A stretch of DNA of 64,000 nt from the NCBI RefSeq assembly GCF_949987515.2, contig NC_082694.2:64726080-64790079 (forward strand), written 5' to 3'. The position numbers and the translations under genes were made by a program. Position 1 is the stretch's first letter; every line of letters begins with the position of its first letter. The DNA is from Delphinus delphis (lineage: Eukaryota; Chordata; Mammalia; Artiodactyla; Delphinidae). Shown one piece after another: positions 11,336 to 24,794 of this stretch. Under the pieces are notes generated by a model that saw only the letters and a list, made by a program, of their open reading frames with translations, did no database searches and was not told the origin of the DNA.

Positions 11336-12849
11336 CTTTACATCTTTTTTCCAAAAGTCATTAAGCATAAAGTCAATGTGGACAGTTTTTAGGTAACTAC
11401 CTCAAAAGTTCTTTAGGGCTTTTATATCTGAGATAAAATTATGGAGAATGGTTATAACCTAAGCTAAGAGAACTAGTAAAGTCTCTAGTTCAACTACCAC
11501 TGAAAAAACAGTCAACTATCACTGACAATCAATGTCCCCTGAAGTTTCCACTAAATCAATTTCAGAAGAGTATTTTAACAGAAATAAAATTTCTCAGAAT
11601 AAATTAGAGTAGAATTTCAAGAAGTATTACAAAAGACAGTAAAACACAGAAGCTTTAAATACCAAAAAATATTGGAAAAGATAACATCAATTTATACATT
11701 TTAATTTATAAGAGATTTATAAGGAGACTAATGTTAAGTATTCTCCCGTGAATACAGAGTCTCTGTAAAAAAGACTTGAAAGAAGGATCAACTATGAAAT
11801 TTTATTGCACTAATGAAGAAACTTCTCTGGAAGCAAGCAATCCTGCCACCAGTATACCTTATTCTAAACCCCCACCACGACGCTACAGAACATTCCTGAT
11901 AGTAGTACGATTATTGCCTAGTGATACAAAAGCAGAAAAGAGGAGATAAATCAGGGTCCTACTCATCAACCTATAGGACAACTATAAAACATGTTATAAT
12001 CAATTAATATTAGGATTGGCTTTCTTAATCCCAGATTATTACAGCTCTCTCAAGCTCCTGGAGACATTATGTAACTGATTAGGAACTAATTCATTATCTA
12101 CATAAAACCAAGAAAAATTCATGGAATTTCTATAGTTCATTCCCAGATCTTTTGATTTGAAATATATGTTAGCATATAGGAAAATAATCTCTGTAATACA
12201 ATAAAACAGGAATATTGACCTAGCACTTTTGATCTCTAGGTAAAATCACAAGAAATCATACACATTATAGGAACTGAGAGTAAAATTATGTAAGAACTTG
12301 TAAAGATAGTTTCAAAACTCATTAACTATAATTTTTTTAAATAGACTATCCTTTTTTTACAGCAGTTTTAGGTTCACAGCAAAATTGAGCAGAAGGCAGA
12401 GATTTCCCATATGTGCCATGCCCCCCACACATAACTATAAAATTTTTAAAACCAAAACTACGAATTCTGTTTTATTGTTTTAGGGATAGGTAATTAGGTA
12501 AGGAACTGTAAAAAACATTATTTTGTGAAAACTTTCCCAGAGAGGTATAAAATGTGAGAATCTACGCAAAGCTTTTCAACTGGGTTTCCATGCAACCCTA
12601 GAATTCCATATAATGTCACTAGAAATTCCTCAATAGATCTTGACAAAAAAAAGTCAACACTTTTTTGGAACTTCTTATACTATACAATATTAGCCCTCAA
12701 AGTAATGCACAGTGACCAAGCAGCCTTATTGGCAATTTCTTCAGAGGTTTTCCAGGCCCACAGAGTAGCATGTAGTAGAACCGTGTTTATTCAGATGAGT
12801 CCATTCCCGATTTTTTGACCTAAGTTACAGAAGGCCATTTGTAAGCAGT

Positions 12850-13030
12850 GACTTGCTGTACTACACACCAGAAAGACAGTAAACTTATTATCAGCCATAC
12901 TACCCCAAAGGCTCTTTGAGTTCGTGTGACCTCATCTTCACTAATTACATTAGCAAAGACCCTATTTCTAAATAAGGTCACAATCTGAGGTCCCATGTGC
13001 ACATGAATTGTACAACCCACCACACAAACT
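12850..13030 (-). repeat. MaLR-like LTR fragment
   Basis: The phrases TGACCTCATCTTCACTAATT and AAAGACCCTATTTCTAAATA with GGTCACAATCTGAGGTCCCA match a diverged MLT/MST-type repeat. The family is from memory. Confidence 0.4.
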
Positions 13031-13630
13031 CTTTCTCTGAATCTTTTACTCAGCCTGAGAACTTTATTTCGAGAAAAAGAGCTTTGCTAATGTAGGCTGA
13101 TAGTATGCTCAAGATTTAATTTACATCTGGCCCTAAACAAGTTTTAGATTTCTGTGAAGAAAAAATATCCTGCAATGAACAAAGAATATTTTATGGAACT
13201 TTTCACCTTCTAACATGTTTGGGCATGTCTTTTCTTACCTAACAAGAAATAAGACCAAAGACACAAATTCTCTAACTTGGGATAAAAATGAAATCCATGT
13301 GTGCTTAAGTCTGACCCAGAACTGAGTATTTGTACAGCAAAAAAACAAGCACAGGTTTCACAGTGAGAGGTAACAATAGACATTTATTTTTAGTTATAAG
13401 AATAACAATTTTAAGTGCATAAAGGTTCATAAAAGAGATGAAACCAAGAAACCTATGTTCAAGCCAGGATGTGTCACTCAGTAAGAAAACATCTTTTCAA
13501 AGGTTTGTATGAAATTGTCTCTTAAGTTATACATTTATTCATATTGCTTTGTTCCATGGTTTTAGTAGTATTACTATGCAACACTGTTGATAAATTTTAA
13601 TGCTGCAAATAACATTAACAAAAAACTTAC

Positions 13631-13945
13631 AGGACTTCTCTGGTGGTGCAGTGGTTAAGAATCCACCTGCCAATGCAGGGGACATGGGTTCGAGCCCTGG
13701 TCCGGGAAGATCCCACATGCCGTGGAGGAACTAAGCCCATGCGCCACAACTACTGAGCCCACATGCCACAACTACTGAAGCCCACACGCCTAGAGCCCGT
13801 GCTCCACAACAAGAGAAGCCACCACAATGAGAAGCCCGTGCACCACAACAAAGAGTAGCCCCTACTCGCCCCAACTAGAGAAAGCCTGCACGCAGCAACG
13901 AAGACCCAATTCAGCCAAAAATAAATAAGTTTATAAAAAATAAAA
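13631..13945 (+). repeat. CHR SINE, long form
   Basis: It starts AGGACTTCTCTGGTGGTGCA with B box GGTTCGAGCCC, then the long CCACAACTACTGAGCC body, ending in AAAATAAATAAG. Short direct repeats AAAAAACTTA flank it. Confidence 0.92.
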
Positions 13946-14336
13946 AACTTATAACCTGTACTTAAACTAAACCTCCCAAGTTTACCTTTAAAAAACTTAA
14001 GTTCCATTTTGGCATAAGTTAGTTATTTAATAGAAATTTATTTTGTTTGCCTTCTGAGTTTAAAATGTCTGAAAATAAATTTCTCAAAGAAAGGTAAGTC
14101 ATGCTTAACTAATGTTTAAATTTTCAAGAAAAGTTGGCTAAAAAGTCATTTTTGGCTTTTAAATACAGGGGAAAAACTCTTACACCTACCCTCTACGACA
14201 TGTTACACCTTGTTAGAATTTTCTATAGAAGATACTTGTAAAATGACTTTGAACCCTACAGGATAAAGTTTAAAAAGAAATTCAAGCAGAAAATTTTAAT
14301 AGAAGAAACACTCAAATTTCCTCCAACTATACCAGA

Positions 14337-14556
14337 GATCAGCAAGCTTCTTATAAAAAGGTCAGATAGTAACTATTTAAGGCCTCACAATACATATGGT
14401 CTTTCTCACAATTACTCAACTCTGCCACTGTAGTGCAAAAGCAACATGTAAATAAACGGGTATATATGTGTTCCAGTAGCATTTTATTTGCAAAATCAGG
14501 AAACAGGTTGAGAGCTACCGAGGTGGCAGGCCATAGTTTGCAGACTCCTGACTGAC
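14337..14556 (-). repeat. hAT-Charlie-type nonautonomous element
   Basis: CAGAGATCAGCAAGCTTCTT at one end and CATAGTTTGCAGACTCCTG at the other are imperfect inverted ends. Between them are TATGGTCTTTCTCACAATTA and TAGCATTTTATTTGCAAAAT. This is the familiar MER-type pattern. The exact family name is uncertain. Confidence 0.5.
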
Positions 14557-14980
14557 ACTAATGACTTGCATTAGTACAGATTTTCTTTTGGGGCAGGGGA
14601 AATTTCACAAAAATAGTAGGTTAAAAATTCACAGCCAGACACAATAAGCTGCTGAAACCTAACATAGAAAAATCTTGAAAGCAACCAGAGGATATGTTAC
14701 GTACAAGCAAGTAATAATTACAATAAAAGCACATTTATCATTAAAAACCATGGGGTTTGTTAGGAATTGAACCATTTTTAAAATACTGAAAAAAGAAATT
14801 CTATATTCAACAAAAATATCCATCAGGAATGAAGGTGAAATAAAGACATGCTCAGATGAGGGAACACTAAAGGGAAATTCTGCCAGCAAACCTGCTCAAA
14901 AAGAATCACAAAAGGAAGTTCATCAAAGAGAAGGGAAACTATTCAGAAATAAACTTAGAGTATCAAGAATGAGGGAAGAG

Positions 14981-15287
14981 GGCTTCCCTGGTGGCACAGT
15001 GGTTGAGAATCTGCCTGCCAATGCAGGGAACACGGGTTCGAGCCCTGGTCTGGGAAGATCCCATATACCGCAGAGCAACTAGGCCCGTGAGCCACAACTA
15101 CTGAGCCTGCGCGTCTGGAGCCTGTGCTCCACAACAAGAGAGGCCGCGATAGTGAGAGGCCCGTGCACCGCGATGAAGAGTGGCCTCCGCTTGCCACAAC
15201 TAGAGAAAGCCCTCGCACAGAAACGAAGACCCAACACAGCCAAAAATAAAATAAAATAAATAACTAAATAAATATTAGAAAAAAAAA
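14981..15287 (+). repeat. CHR SINE with 16-bp target duplication
   Basis: It starts GGCTTCCCTGGTGGCACAGT, has B box GGTTCGAGCCC, and ends in an A-rich AAATAAAATAAA tail. It is flanked by the perfect duplication AAGAATGAGGGAAGAG (14965-14980 and 15288-15303), indicating a relatively young insertion. Confidence 0.95.
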
Positions 15288-15516
15288 AAGAATGAGGGAA
15301 GAGCAACAGAAATGGTAAATATCTGGGTAAATGTAAGTGATGATTCTTCACCTCAGTTCTTTAAAATATATTTGACAACTGAAAGCAAAAATTACTACAA
15401 TGCCTGGGGGTCTTCAATGTCACATATATGTAATAAGTAAGTCAACCATAACTTAAAAGAGAGAAGGGTACAATAGGGCGGTATGGTTTCTATATGCCAC
15501 TTAAAGTGGTAAAATA

Positions 15517-15872
15517 GGGCTTCCCTGGTGGCGCAGTGGTTAAGAATCCGCCTGCCAATGCAGGGGACATAGGTTTGAAGCCCTGGTTCGGGAAGATCCC
15601 ACATGTCGTGGAGCAACTAAGCCTGTGCACCACAATTACTGAGTCTGTGCTCTAAATCCCGAGAGCCACAACTACTGAGCCCTCGTGCCACAACTACTGA
15701 AGCCCATGTGCCTACAGCCCATGCTCCACAATAAGGGAATCCACCACAATGAGAAACCCATGCACTGCAATGAAGAGTAGCCCCTGCTCGCTGCAACTAA
15801 AGAAAGCCCACGCAACAACGAAGACCCAACACAGCCATGAGTAAATAAAGTTCCCTAAATAAATAAATAAAT
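15517..15872 (+). repeat. CHR SINE, long form, with 14-bp target duplication
   Basis: It starts GGGCTTCCCTGGTGGCGCAG and ends in AAATAAATAAATAAAT. A perfect duplication AAAGTGGTAAAATA lies at 15503-15516 and 15873-15886. Confidence 0.95.
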
Positions 15873-16676
15873 AAAGTGGTAAAATACTGACTCTAAATAG
15901 ACTGAGAAAAGTATGTATATTGCAATCCTTCAAGTAACTACAAAAGCACATACAAATAATTAGGCAAAAGCAATAGATAAGTTTAAAAAAAAAATCAAGC
16001 CAAAAAAAGCAGAAAGAAAAAATAAAGGAAAAAAGAGGAAACAAATAAATAATCAACTGGAGTATCTAAATCAAAATATCAACAACTACATTAAACATAA
16101 ATGGCCTAAGTATGCCAATGAAAAGATAAACTGAATTTAAACACACACAAGCCAATTCTATGATGTCTACAAGAAACTTTTACCATTCTAAAAGGGTAAA
16201 AGGATGGAAAAAAGATATATCATGCAAATGTTATCATAGAAAGATGGAATAGTTATATTTAGATCAGCCAATGATCATAACAAAGAAAATCACCAGGAAT
16301 AAATGAGGACATTACATGATAAAAGGGTCAGTTCATGAAGAACAAAAAGCAATCCTAAATATATATACACATAGGAGAACTTCAAAATACATTCAGCAAA
16401 AATTAACAGAACTGAAGGGAGAAATAGGCATCCATAATTACAGTGGAAGACTTCAACTTTCAGTAGTTAACAGAACTAGTAGATAGAAAACAGTACCATC
16501 AAAAAAAAAAAAACAGTACCATCAACCCATGACATTTTAAAAATATTCCACCTATCAACAGTAGAATGCACATTCATTTCAGATGCACACTGAATTATTA
16601 ATCAAGACATATCATATCCTGGATCATAAGACAGACCTTAATATACAAGAAGTGAAGTTAAAAGTATGTTCTCTGA

Positions 16677-18080
16677 GAGCCCAGAAATAAACCCATACAC
16701 CTCTGGGTCAATTAATCTTCAACAAAGGATGTAAGAATATACAATGCGAAAAAGACAGTCTCTTCAGCAAGTGGTATTGGGAAAGTTGGATGGCCACATG
16801 TAAATCAATGAAGTTAGAACACACCCTCACACCACACACAAAAATAAACTCAAAATGGCTTAAAGACAAATATAAGACATGACACCATAAAACTCCTAGA
16901 AAAGATCATAGGGAAAACATTCTCTGAAATAAATCATACCAATGTTTTCTTAGGTCAGTCTCCCAAGGCAACAGAAATAAAAGTGAAAATAAACAAACGG
17001 GACCTAATCAAACTTATAGGCTTTTGCACAGCAAAGGAAACCATAAACAAAACAAAAAGACAACCTATGAACTAGGAGAAAATATTAGCAAATGATGTGA
17101 CAGACAAGGGCTTAATCTCCAAAATATACAAGTAGCTCATACAACCCAATCGAAAAATGGGCAGAAGACCTTAATAGACATTTCTCCAAAGAAGAAATAC
17201 AGATGGCCAACAAGCACATAAAAAGATATTCAACATCACTAATTATTAGAGAAATGCAAATCAAAACTACAATGAGGTACCACCTCACACTGGTCATAAT
17301 GGCCATCATTAAAAAGTCTACAAATAACAAATGCTGGAGAGGGTATGGAGAAAAGGGAACCCTCCTACACTGTTGGTGGGAATGTAAGTTGGTGCAGCCA
17401 CTAGGGAAAACAGTATGGAGGTTCCTCAAAAGACTAAAAACATAATTACCATATGATTCAGCAATCCCACTCCTGGACATATATCCAGACAAAAATTATT
17501 CAAAAAGATACATGCACCCCTATGTTCACAGCAGCACTATTCACAATAGCCAAAACACGAAAACAACCTAAATGTCCAGCAAAAGATGAATGGATAAAGA
17601 AGATGTGGTACATATATACAATCAAATACTACTCAGCAAATAAAAAGAACAAAATAATGTCATTTGCAGCAACAGGGATGCAACTAGAGATTATCATACT
17701 AAGTGAAGTAAGTCAAAAAGAGAAAGACAAAATACCATATGATATCACTTATATGTGAAATCTAAAATATGACACAAATGAACCTATGTACAAAACAGAA
17801 ACAGACTCATGGACACAGAAAACAGACTTGTGGTTGCCAAGAGGAAGGGGATTGGGGGAGGGATGGGGTCAGCAGATGTTAGCTATTGTATACAGAATGG
17901 ATAAATAACAAGGTCCTACTGTACAGCATGGGAAACTATATTCAATATCCTATGATAAACCATAATGGAAAAGAATATTTAAAAAAAGAATGTATATATG
18001 TATAACTGAATCACTTCAGTGTACAGCAGAAATTAACACAATGTTGTAAAACAACTATACTTCAATAAAACAAACAAACA
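16677..18080 (+). mobile_element. 5'-truncated L1 inserted inside the old L1
   Basis: It carries the C-terminal part of L1 ORF2 (frames at 17203-17445 and 17453-17758, with [20 protein letters not shown]) and a 3' UTR with ACCATAATGGAAAAGAATAT and TTCAATAAAACAAACAAACA. Target duplications AAAAGTATGTTCTCTGA (16660-16676) and AAAGGTATGTTCTCTGA (18081-18097) frame it. ORF2 is truncated and frameshifted, so it is dead. Confidence 0.88.
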
Positions 18081-18234
18081 AAAGGTATGTTCTCTGACCA
18101 TAATGGATTTAAGTAGAAATCAGTAACAGAAATATAATGGGAAACCTCTAAATACTTGTAAATTAAACAACATACTTCTAAATAATCTTTAGGTCGATGA
18201 AGAAGTCTAAACATTTTTAAAAGAATGAAAATGA

Positions 18235-18353
18235 GGGAGTTCAGTTCCCCATGGTCTAGTGGTTGGGATTCGGCGCTTTCACTGCCGTGGCCTGGGTTCA
18301 GTCCCTGTTGGGGAACTGATATCCCACAAGCTGCAGCACAGCCAAAAAAAAAA
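18235..18353 (+). repeat. Short CHR-type SINE
   Basis: This reads GGGAGTTCAGTTCCCCATGG, a tRNA-like body with B box GGTTCAGTCCC, then a poly(A). Target duplications AAAAGAATGAAAATGA lie at 18219-18234 and 18354-18369. Confidence 0.9.
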
Positions 18354-18406
18354 AAAAGAATGAAAATGAAAATATAATATCAAAACGTCACATGAAGCTA
18401 AAACAG

Positions 18407-18669
18407 GGACTTCCCTGGTGGTCCAGTGGTTAAGAATCCGTCTTCCAATGCAGGGGACGTGGGTTCAATCCCTGGTCGGGGAACTAAGATCCCACATGCC
18501 ACAGGGCAACTAAGCCCTCATGCCACAACTACTGAGCACGCAGGCCACAACTAGAGAGCCTGCGTGCCACAACTAAAGAGAAGCCCATGCACCACAACGA
18601 GGAACCCACATGCTGCAACTGAGACCCGATACAGCCAAAAATTAAATAAATAATTTTTAAAAACAAAAA
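18407..18669 (+). repeat. CHR SINE with 13-bp target duplication
   Basis: It starts GGACTTCCCTGGTGGTCCAG, with B box GGTTCAATCCC and tail AAATAAATAATTTTTAAAAAC. It is flanked by GAAGCTAAAACAG (18394-18406 and 18670-18682). Confidence 0.93.
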
Positions 18670-20554
18670 GAAGCTAAAACAGTGATTAGAGTAAAATTTA
18701 TAGGAATTGAACGCTTATACTGGGGTGGGGAAGAAGGCCTTAAATCAATAACCTAAGCTTCCTACTTAAGAAAACCAGAAAAAGAGCAAAACAAGCAAAA
18801 GAAAAGAAACAATAAAGATAATAGCAGAAATCAGTGGAAGTGAAAATAGAAAAACAACACAGAAAATCAATATAAGCAAAAACGAGTTCTTTGAAAAGAT
18901 CAATGAAATTTATAAAGCTGTAGCAAGACTGGCAAAGAAAAAAAAAGAAGACATAAATTACCAATAATATCAGGAATGAAAGAGGAGCTAGACGACACAT
19001 TCTGTAGACATCGAAAGATAAATAATACTATGAACATCTCTATGCACATAAATCTGACAACTTAGGTCATCAAAATAAATAAATTTGACACTACAAATGT
19101 TAAGAAGATAACTGAGGAATAATACAGGTAGATCTATACACATAAATTTTGAAACATTAGTGAGATTCCTTAAAAACCACAAACTACCAAATTATCCAAA
19201 ATGAAACAGATAATCTAAATTAAGGAAAGTGAATTCACAGTTTAAAACTTTTCAAAGAAATCTCCAGGCTTACCTGATTTCTCTGGAGAACTTAAAAAGT
19301 AACACCAATTCTACACAATCTCTTTCAGGAAACAGAAGAAGAGGGAACACTTCCAAACTCATTTTATGAGGCCAGATTTAACCTGATATCAAAACTAGAA
19401 AAAGACAGTACAAAAAGAGAAACTGCATACCATTATTCCTCACGCAGATTGATGCAAAAATCCTCAACAAAATAAAAGCAAATGGAGTTTAGCAATATAT
19501 AAAAATGACAATACACCAGGACCAAGTAGGGTTATCCCAGGGATGCAAAACTGGTTCAATATTCAAAAATCAATCAATGTAAGCTATCATGATAATTGCT
19601 TAAAGAAGAAAAACCACATAATCAACTCAGCAGATGCATTTGGCAAAATACATCTTTTCATGATTTAAAAAAAAAAAAAAAAAGCCCTCAGCAAATTAAA
19701 AGGTAATTTCCCCAATCTGATAAAGGATGACTACAGGAAGTCTACCACTATCAAACACTTAATGGTAAAAGACTGAACACTTTCCCCCTAAGATCACGAA
19801 CAGGACAAGGATATTACACTCTCACCACTCCTATGCAATATCATGATGGAAGATCTAGCCACTGCAATAAGAAACGGGGAACCAGACAGATTAGAAAGGA
19901 AGAAATCAAACTGTCCCTATTCACAGATAACATGATTACCTATGTAGAAAATCCCAAAGAATCTAAAAAACAAACAAAAACTCCTAGAGCTAACGAGTTG
20001 GGCAAGGTTTCACTGAACAAAGTCAATACACAAAAATCAAACAACTGTATTTCTATATACTAGCAATGATCAATCTGAAACCAAAATTCACCCCCCAAAT
20101 TAACAGTCTACAAGAGCTCTAAAAACATAAAATAAAATACTTAGATATATATCTAACAAAAGGTATACAGAATATGTATGCTGAAAAGTACAAATGACCA
20201 GTGAAAGAAATCAAAGAAGAGCTAAATAAAACCATGGTCACAGAATGGAAGAGTCAACATAGCAAAGATGTCCTCTATAAATTTAATGCAATTTCAATCA
20301 AAATCCCAGCAGGAGTTTTGAGATATAGATAAACTGAGTCCAAAATAATTTGAAAAGGCAAAGGAACTGGAATAGCCAAAACAATTTTGATAAAGAATAA
20401 AGCTGAACAAATCACATTATATGACTTTAAGACCTGCTATAAAACTTATATTACCACAAGAATGTGTGCTACTGGAAAATGTATAGACACATTAGATCTA
20501 TGGAACAGAACAGAATCCAGAGACAGAACTGCATAAACATAACCATCTGATTTT

Positions 20555-22290
20555 TTTAAATGATTTTTTTAATTGTGGTAAATTATACATTACATAAAAC
20601 TTACCATTTTAACCATTTCTAAGTGTAAAGTTCAGTGGCATTAAGTACATTCATGTTTTGCAACCATCACCACCATCCATCCACAGAACTCTTTCCATCT
20701 TGCAATACTGAAACTCTATAACCATTGACACTAACTCCCCACCTCCATCCCTATAGAACCTGGCAACCACTATTCTACTTTCTTCTGTCTCTATGAAATT
20801 GACTAAGTACCTCACGTAAGTGGCATCATACAGTATTTGTTCTTTTGTGACTGGCTTATTTCACTGAGCATAACATCTTCAAGGTTCATCCATGATGTAG
20901 CATGTGTCAGAATTTCCTCCCTTTTTAAGGCTAATATTTCATTGTATACATACACCACATTTTGTTTATCCATTCATCCACTGATAGACACTTGGGTGGC
21001 ATCTACTTCTTGTCTAGCTGGGAATAATGCCACTGTGAACATGGCATACAAATGTTTCTTCAAGATCCTGCTTTCAATTCTTTATACCCAATACTCAAAC
21101 GTAGAATTTCAAGTTCATACAGTAATTTTTAATTATTTGAGAAACTGTATTACTCAAATGTGGAATTGCAGGTTCATATGGTAATTTTTAATTATTTGAG
21201 TAACCACATACTGTTATCCACAATGGCTGCACCATTTTATATTCCTACCAGTATGGCAAAAAAGGTTCCAATCTCTATATATCCTTGCCAACACTTACTC
21301 TTCTTTTTTCTTTTTTGATAATAGCCATCCTAATGGGTGTGAAGTGATACCTCATTGTGGGTTTGATTTGCATTTCCCTAATGATTAATGATGCTGAGCA
21401 TCCTTTCATGTGCTTGTTGGTCATTTGTTTATCTTCTTTGGAGAAATGTCTATTTAAGTCCTTTGTTTATTCTTTAACCAGGCTATTTGTTTTTTGCTGT
21501 TGTTGAGTTGCTTCTCTGTAATTGTCTAAATATATCTGGCTATATCTCTGGATACCTGATTGGGAAATATTTTCTCCCCTTCTGTGTTCTGCCTTCTTAC
21601 TCTCTTGATAGTATCCTTCAATGTGCAAAAGTTTTTCATTTTGATGAAGTCCAATTTGTCTATTTATTCTCTGGGTGTCTGTGCCTTTGGTATCATATCC
21701 AAGAAATCACTGTCATATCCAACATCTTGAAGCTTTTCTGCTTTGTTTTCTTCTAAGAGCTTAAGAGTTATAGCTCTTACACTCAAGTCTTTGATCCATT
21801 TTGAGTTAATTTTTGTATATGGTGTTTTGTATATGTTTGACTATGGTGTATATGATTGTATAATGGTCGAACTTCATTCTTTTGCATGCGGATATCCAGT
21901 TTTCTCAGCACTATTTCTTAAAGAGATCGTCCTTTCCCCCTTTGGATGGTCTTGGCCTCCTCGTCAAAAATCATTTGACCACATATGTAAGGGGTTACTT
22001 CTGTGCTCATTAGTCCATCAGTCTTTATGTCTGTCTATGCCAGAACCACATTGTTTTGATTACTGTAGCACTGTAGTAATAAATTTTGAAATCAGCAAGT
22101 GTGAGTCCTCCAACATTTTTCTTTTTTTTTTTTCTTCAAGAATGCGTTGGCTATTTGGGGTCCCTTGAGATTCCATACAAATTTTAGGATGGATTTTTCT
22201 ATTTCTACAAAAAAAAGTCATTGGGATTTTGATAAGGATTGCAATCTGTAAACAGCTTTGGGTAGTACTGACTTCTTAACAATATAGAGA
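20555..22290 (-). mobile_element. Antisense L1 ORF2/3' relic
   Basis: On the plus strand this is the familiar complement of an old L1. Markers are ATTTTAACCATTTCTAAGTG, CAACCATCACCACCATCCAT, GGCTTATTTCACTGAGCATA, CATTTGTTTATCTTCTTTGG, and TTGATCCATTTTGAGTTAAT near 21795. It contains a 59-bp tandem duplication. The open frames at 20837-22168 are reverse-complement L1 sequence. Confidence 0.85.
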
Positions 22291-22685
22291 CAATACCAAA
22301 TGCTGGCAAGGATGCAGAGCAAGTGGAACTCAAAAATTTCTAATGGAAATGCATAATGGTACAGCCACACTAGTTTGACAGCTTCTTATAAAGTTAAACA
22401 TACACTTACCAAATGGCCTTGCAATCCCACTTCTATGTATTTACCCTAGAGACATAAAACCTTTATTCACATAAAAACTTGTATTCAGGTGTTTATAACA
22501 GCTCTATTCATAATTATCAAAAGCATGTCCTCCCAAGACTGACTGACTAAATAAATGGTGATACATTCAAATAGTGGAATACTATTTAGCAATAAAGAGG
22601 AATGAACTATGGATACATGCAACAACTCGATGATTCTCACAGGCATTATGCTTTGTGCAACAAGTCAGTATCAAAAAGTTACATA
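22290..22685 (+). mobile_element. L1 ORF2 C-terminal fragment
   Basis: CAAATGCTGGCAAGGATGCA, GCCTTGCAATCCCACTTCTA and AAATAGTGGAATACTATTTA are ORF2 C-terminal landmarks. They recur at 30.1, 38.8 and 39.5 kb. A SINE follows directly. Confidence 0.8.
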
Positions 22686-22687
22686 CT

Positions 22688-23056
22688 GGGGCTTCCCTGG
22701 TGGCACAGTGGTTGAGAGTCCGCCTGCCAATGCAGGGGACACGGGTTCGAGCCCTGGTCCGGGAGGATCCCACATGCCACGGAGCAACTAGGCCCGTTCG
22801 CCACAACGACTGAGCCTGCGCTCTAGAGCCCACGAGCCACAACTACTGAGCCCATGTGCCACAACTACTGAAGCCTGCGTGCCTAGAGCCTGTGCTCCGC
22901 AACAAGAGGCCACTGCAATGAGAGACCCACACACCACAATGAAGAGTGGCCCCCGCTTGCCGCAACTAGAGAAAGCCCGTGTGCAGCAACGAAGACCCAA
23001 TGCAACCAAAAATAAATAAATAAAAATTAAATTAAATTAAAATATTTTAAAAAAAA
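22688..23056 (+). repeat. CHR SINE, long form
   Basis: It starts GGGGCTTCCCTGGTGGCACA, has B box GGTTCGAGCCC and the long CCACAACTACTGAGCC body, and ends in an A/T-rich tail. Frames on both strands over it are repeat sequence. Confidence 0.93.
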
Positions 23057-23224
23057 GATACAGTGGGGTAGGTTTTATTAGCAGACTAACTTGGGAGGTT
23101 TTCTTACCAAAAAAAAAAAAAAATTATGGCTAAATACAATACTATTCAATTCAAATAAAATTTGTCTCTCATTCATCCCAGGCATATGAAATAAACTTGC
23201 TCATTTAAGATTCTAGGTGAAGTT

Positions 23225-23420
23225 TGAACCTCTAAACCTGGCTGCCCATTAGAATCATCAGGCATGCTCTAAAAATTAAAGAAAAAAAAATTTTTTTTAA
23301 GTATGCTTGGGCTCCATTCCAGGCCACTTAAGTGAGAATACTGGGACCCAAGCAGAATAGTTTTTTAAAAGCTCTCCTGATGATTCTAATGAGCAAGTGG
23401 GGCTGAGAACCACTGCCCTG
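23225..23420 (-). repeat. MER58/Charlie-like hAT fragment
   Basis: AGAATCATCAGGCATGCTCT, then CATTCCAGGCCACTTAAGTG and AGCAAGTGGGGCTGAGAACC, is the pattern of this hAT-type nonautonomous group. A short A/T low-complexity run interrupts it. The name is tentative. Confidence 0.5.
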
Positions 23421-24794
23421 TGCTATCTCCCCAGTCTTTCTTGTCTCTCTCCAACTACATAAATCAATGTAAAAGCACAGAAACAAATCATAAAGATTTA
23501 AACTCCTGGTGCCCACGATAAATCACAACACATTTCTACCTGCCCTACTCTAACATTCCAATCGTTTCCCCTAAAAAGTAAGAATATTTATTTCCTCTAA
23601 AATACATCCTTGATTTAACATACTCAAGTAGAGCACAATTACTTGTTTTTAGGAGCACTGCCCTTGTCACAAACTGTTTTATATAGCAAATAACTTATTC
23701 TTTTTGTCATCTGTACCTCCATTTTCTCCTCTCTATACCAAAGGAGTTTGGCTTAACTATTTTGTATCCCTCACATTTGAAGTACAATTTACAAAGAATT
23801 TCTACATTCATTATCATATCACATAATGAAGTAGTCTGGGCAAGAATTATTAGCCCATTTTAGAGATGGTAACCCAGAGAAGTGTCTTGCCAAATGCACC
23901 CACCTTTGCATGAGGCTATGATCAGTACAATGCACATATCAGAGAGGTACCTCCCACGACCTCCCCACTATTTTTACCTACTCCATTACAGAAATCTATT
24001 ATTGTTTATATTCTATCTATAGTTATAGAGAACATTCCTAAGGATAGATTTCCAAATGTTCAACAACTTAAGTACGGTTACAACTACAGATTTCCAGTTA
24101 AACAAGGATATAATGCACACACATTTACCTCTGCTCCCTCCCATGCTCCCACGGAAAGACAGGAAAGACATACTAAAGAGGGCATTAAACAAGCCCACAA
24201 AGACCAAGTGAGAAGATGATAACAACAAAATTTTTGAAGTCGGAGGGCAGGTAGAAGAGTATTAACTGACTTGTTCCCCCCCATAAAAATTTCAAGGTTA
24301 AGCCAGCAAGGAGGAAAGCTCAAATTACGTGCTGCAGTATTTTTCAAATTACACAGACAATAATAAGTCTAAAATAAAAATTACTTAAAAGTAGTAGCTT
24401 TTTGCAATATTTTCTCAATTAACTAATACTAAAAACATACCTATCATAATAGGGCCCTACATTTTTTACCTTAAACTGGGAGTTCTTCAACTGAAAAATA
24501 TGGGAGCCATAGCCCAGGAGGGCCAAGTCCAAGATCCTCAGGCTATCCCATCATTCATTCCCTTCCTCATGCTTTGCACTCTAATACCAAACTGCTTATA
24601 ACAAATATTACCTGCTGCATGCCTCTGCTCTTGCTCATGCTGTTCCCTCTGCCTGGCTAACTCCATTTCTTTCAAGTCTCAACTGAGGTGTCACTGCTTT
24701 TAGAAAGCTTTCCAAATTTGGGAGGAGAGTGGACTTACAATTCATGTTAATATCCCCATGTGGCAAACACCTGTTGAAATGAACTATACAATTT

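Larger units (their letters stand above)
16060..20545 (+). mobile_element. Old L1 ORF2 relic, interrupted by younger insertions
   Basis: The plus strand reads as diverged L1 ORF2. The endonuclease/early RT portion is at about 16060-16660. After an interruption it continues at 18098 (CCATAATGGATTTAAGTAGA, then 18750-18960 with TATAAAGCTGTAGCAAGACT). The RT portion lies at about 19400-20520 (GACAATACACCAGGACCAAG and ATCATGATGGAAGATCTAGC). It is riddled with stops. A younger L1 (16677-18080) and two SINEs split it. Confidence 0.8.

Noticed and set aside
17203..17758. Possible working L1 ORF2
   Set aside because: Only the C-terminal part is present, in two frames broken by a stop, in a 5'-truncated copy.
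20837..22168. Frames of 115, 89 and 141 codons with hydrophobic peptides
   Set aside because: They are the complement of L1 ORF2, not membrane proteins.
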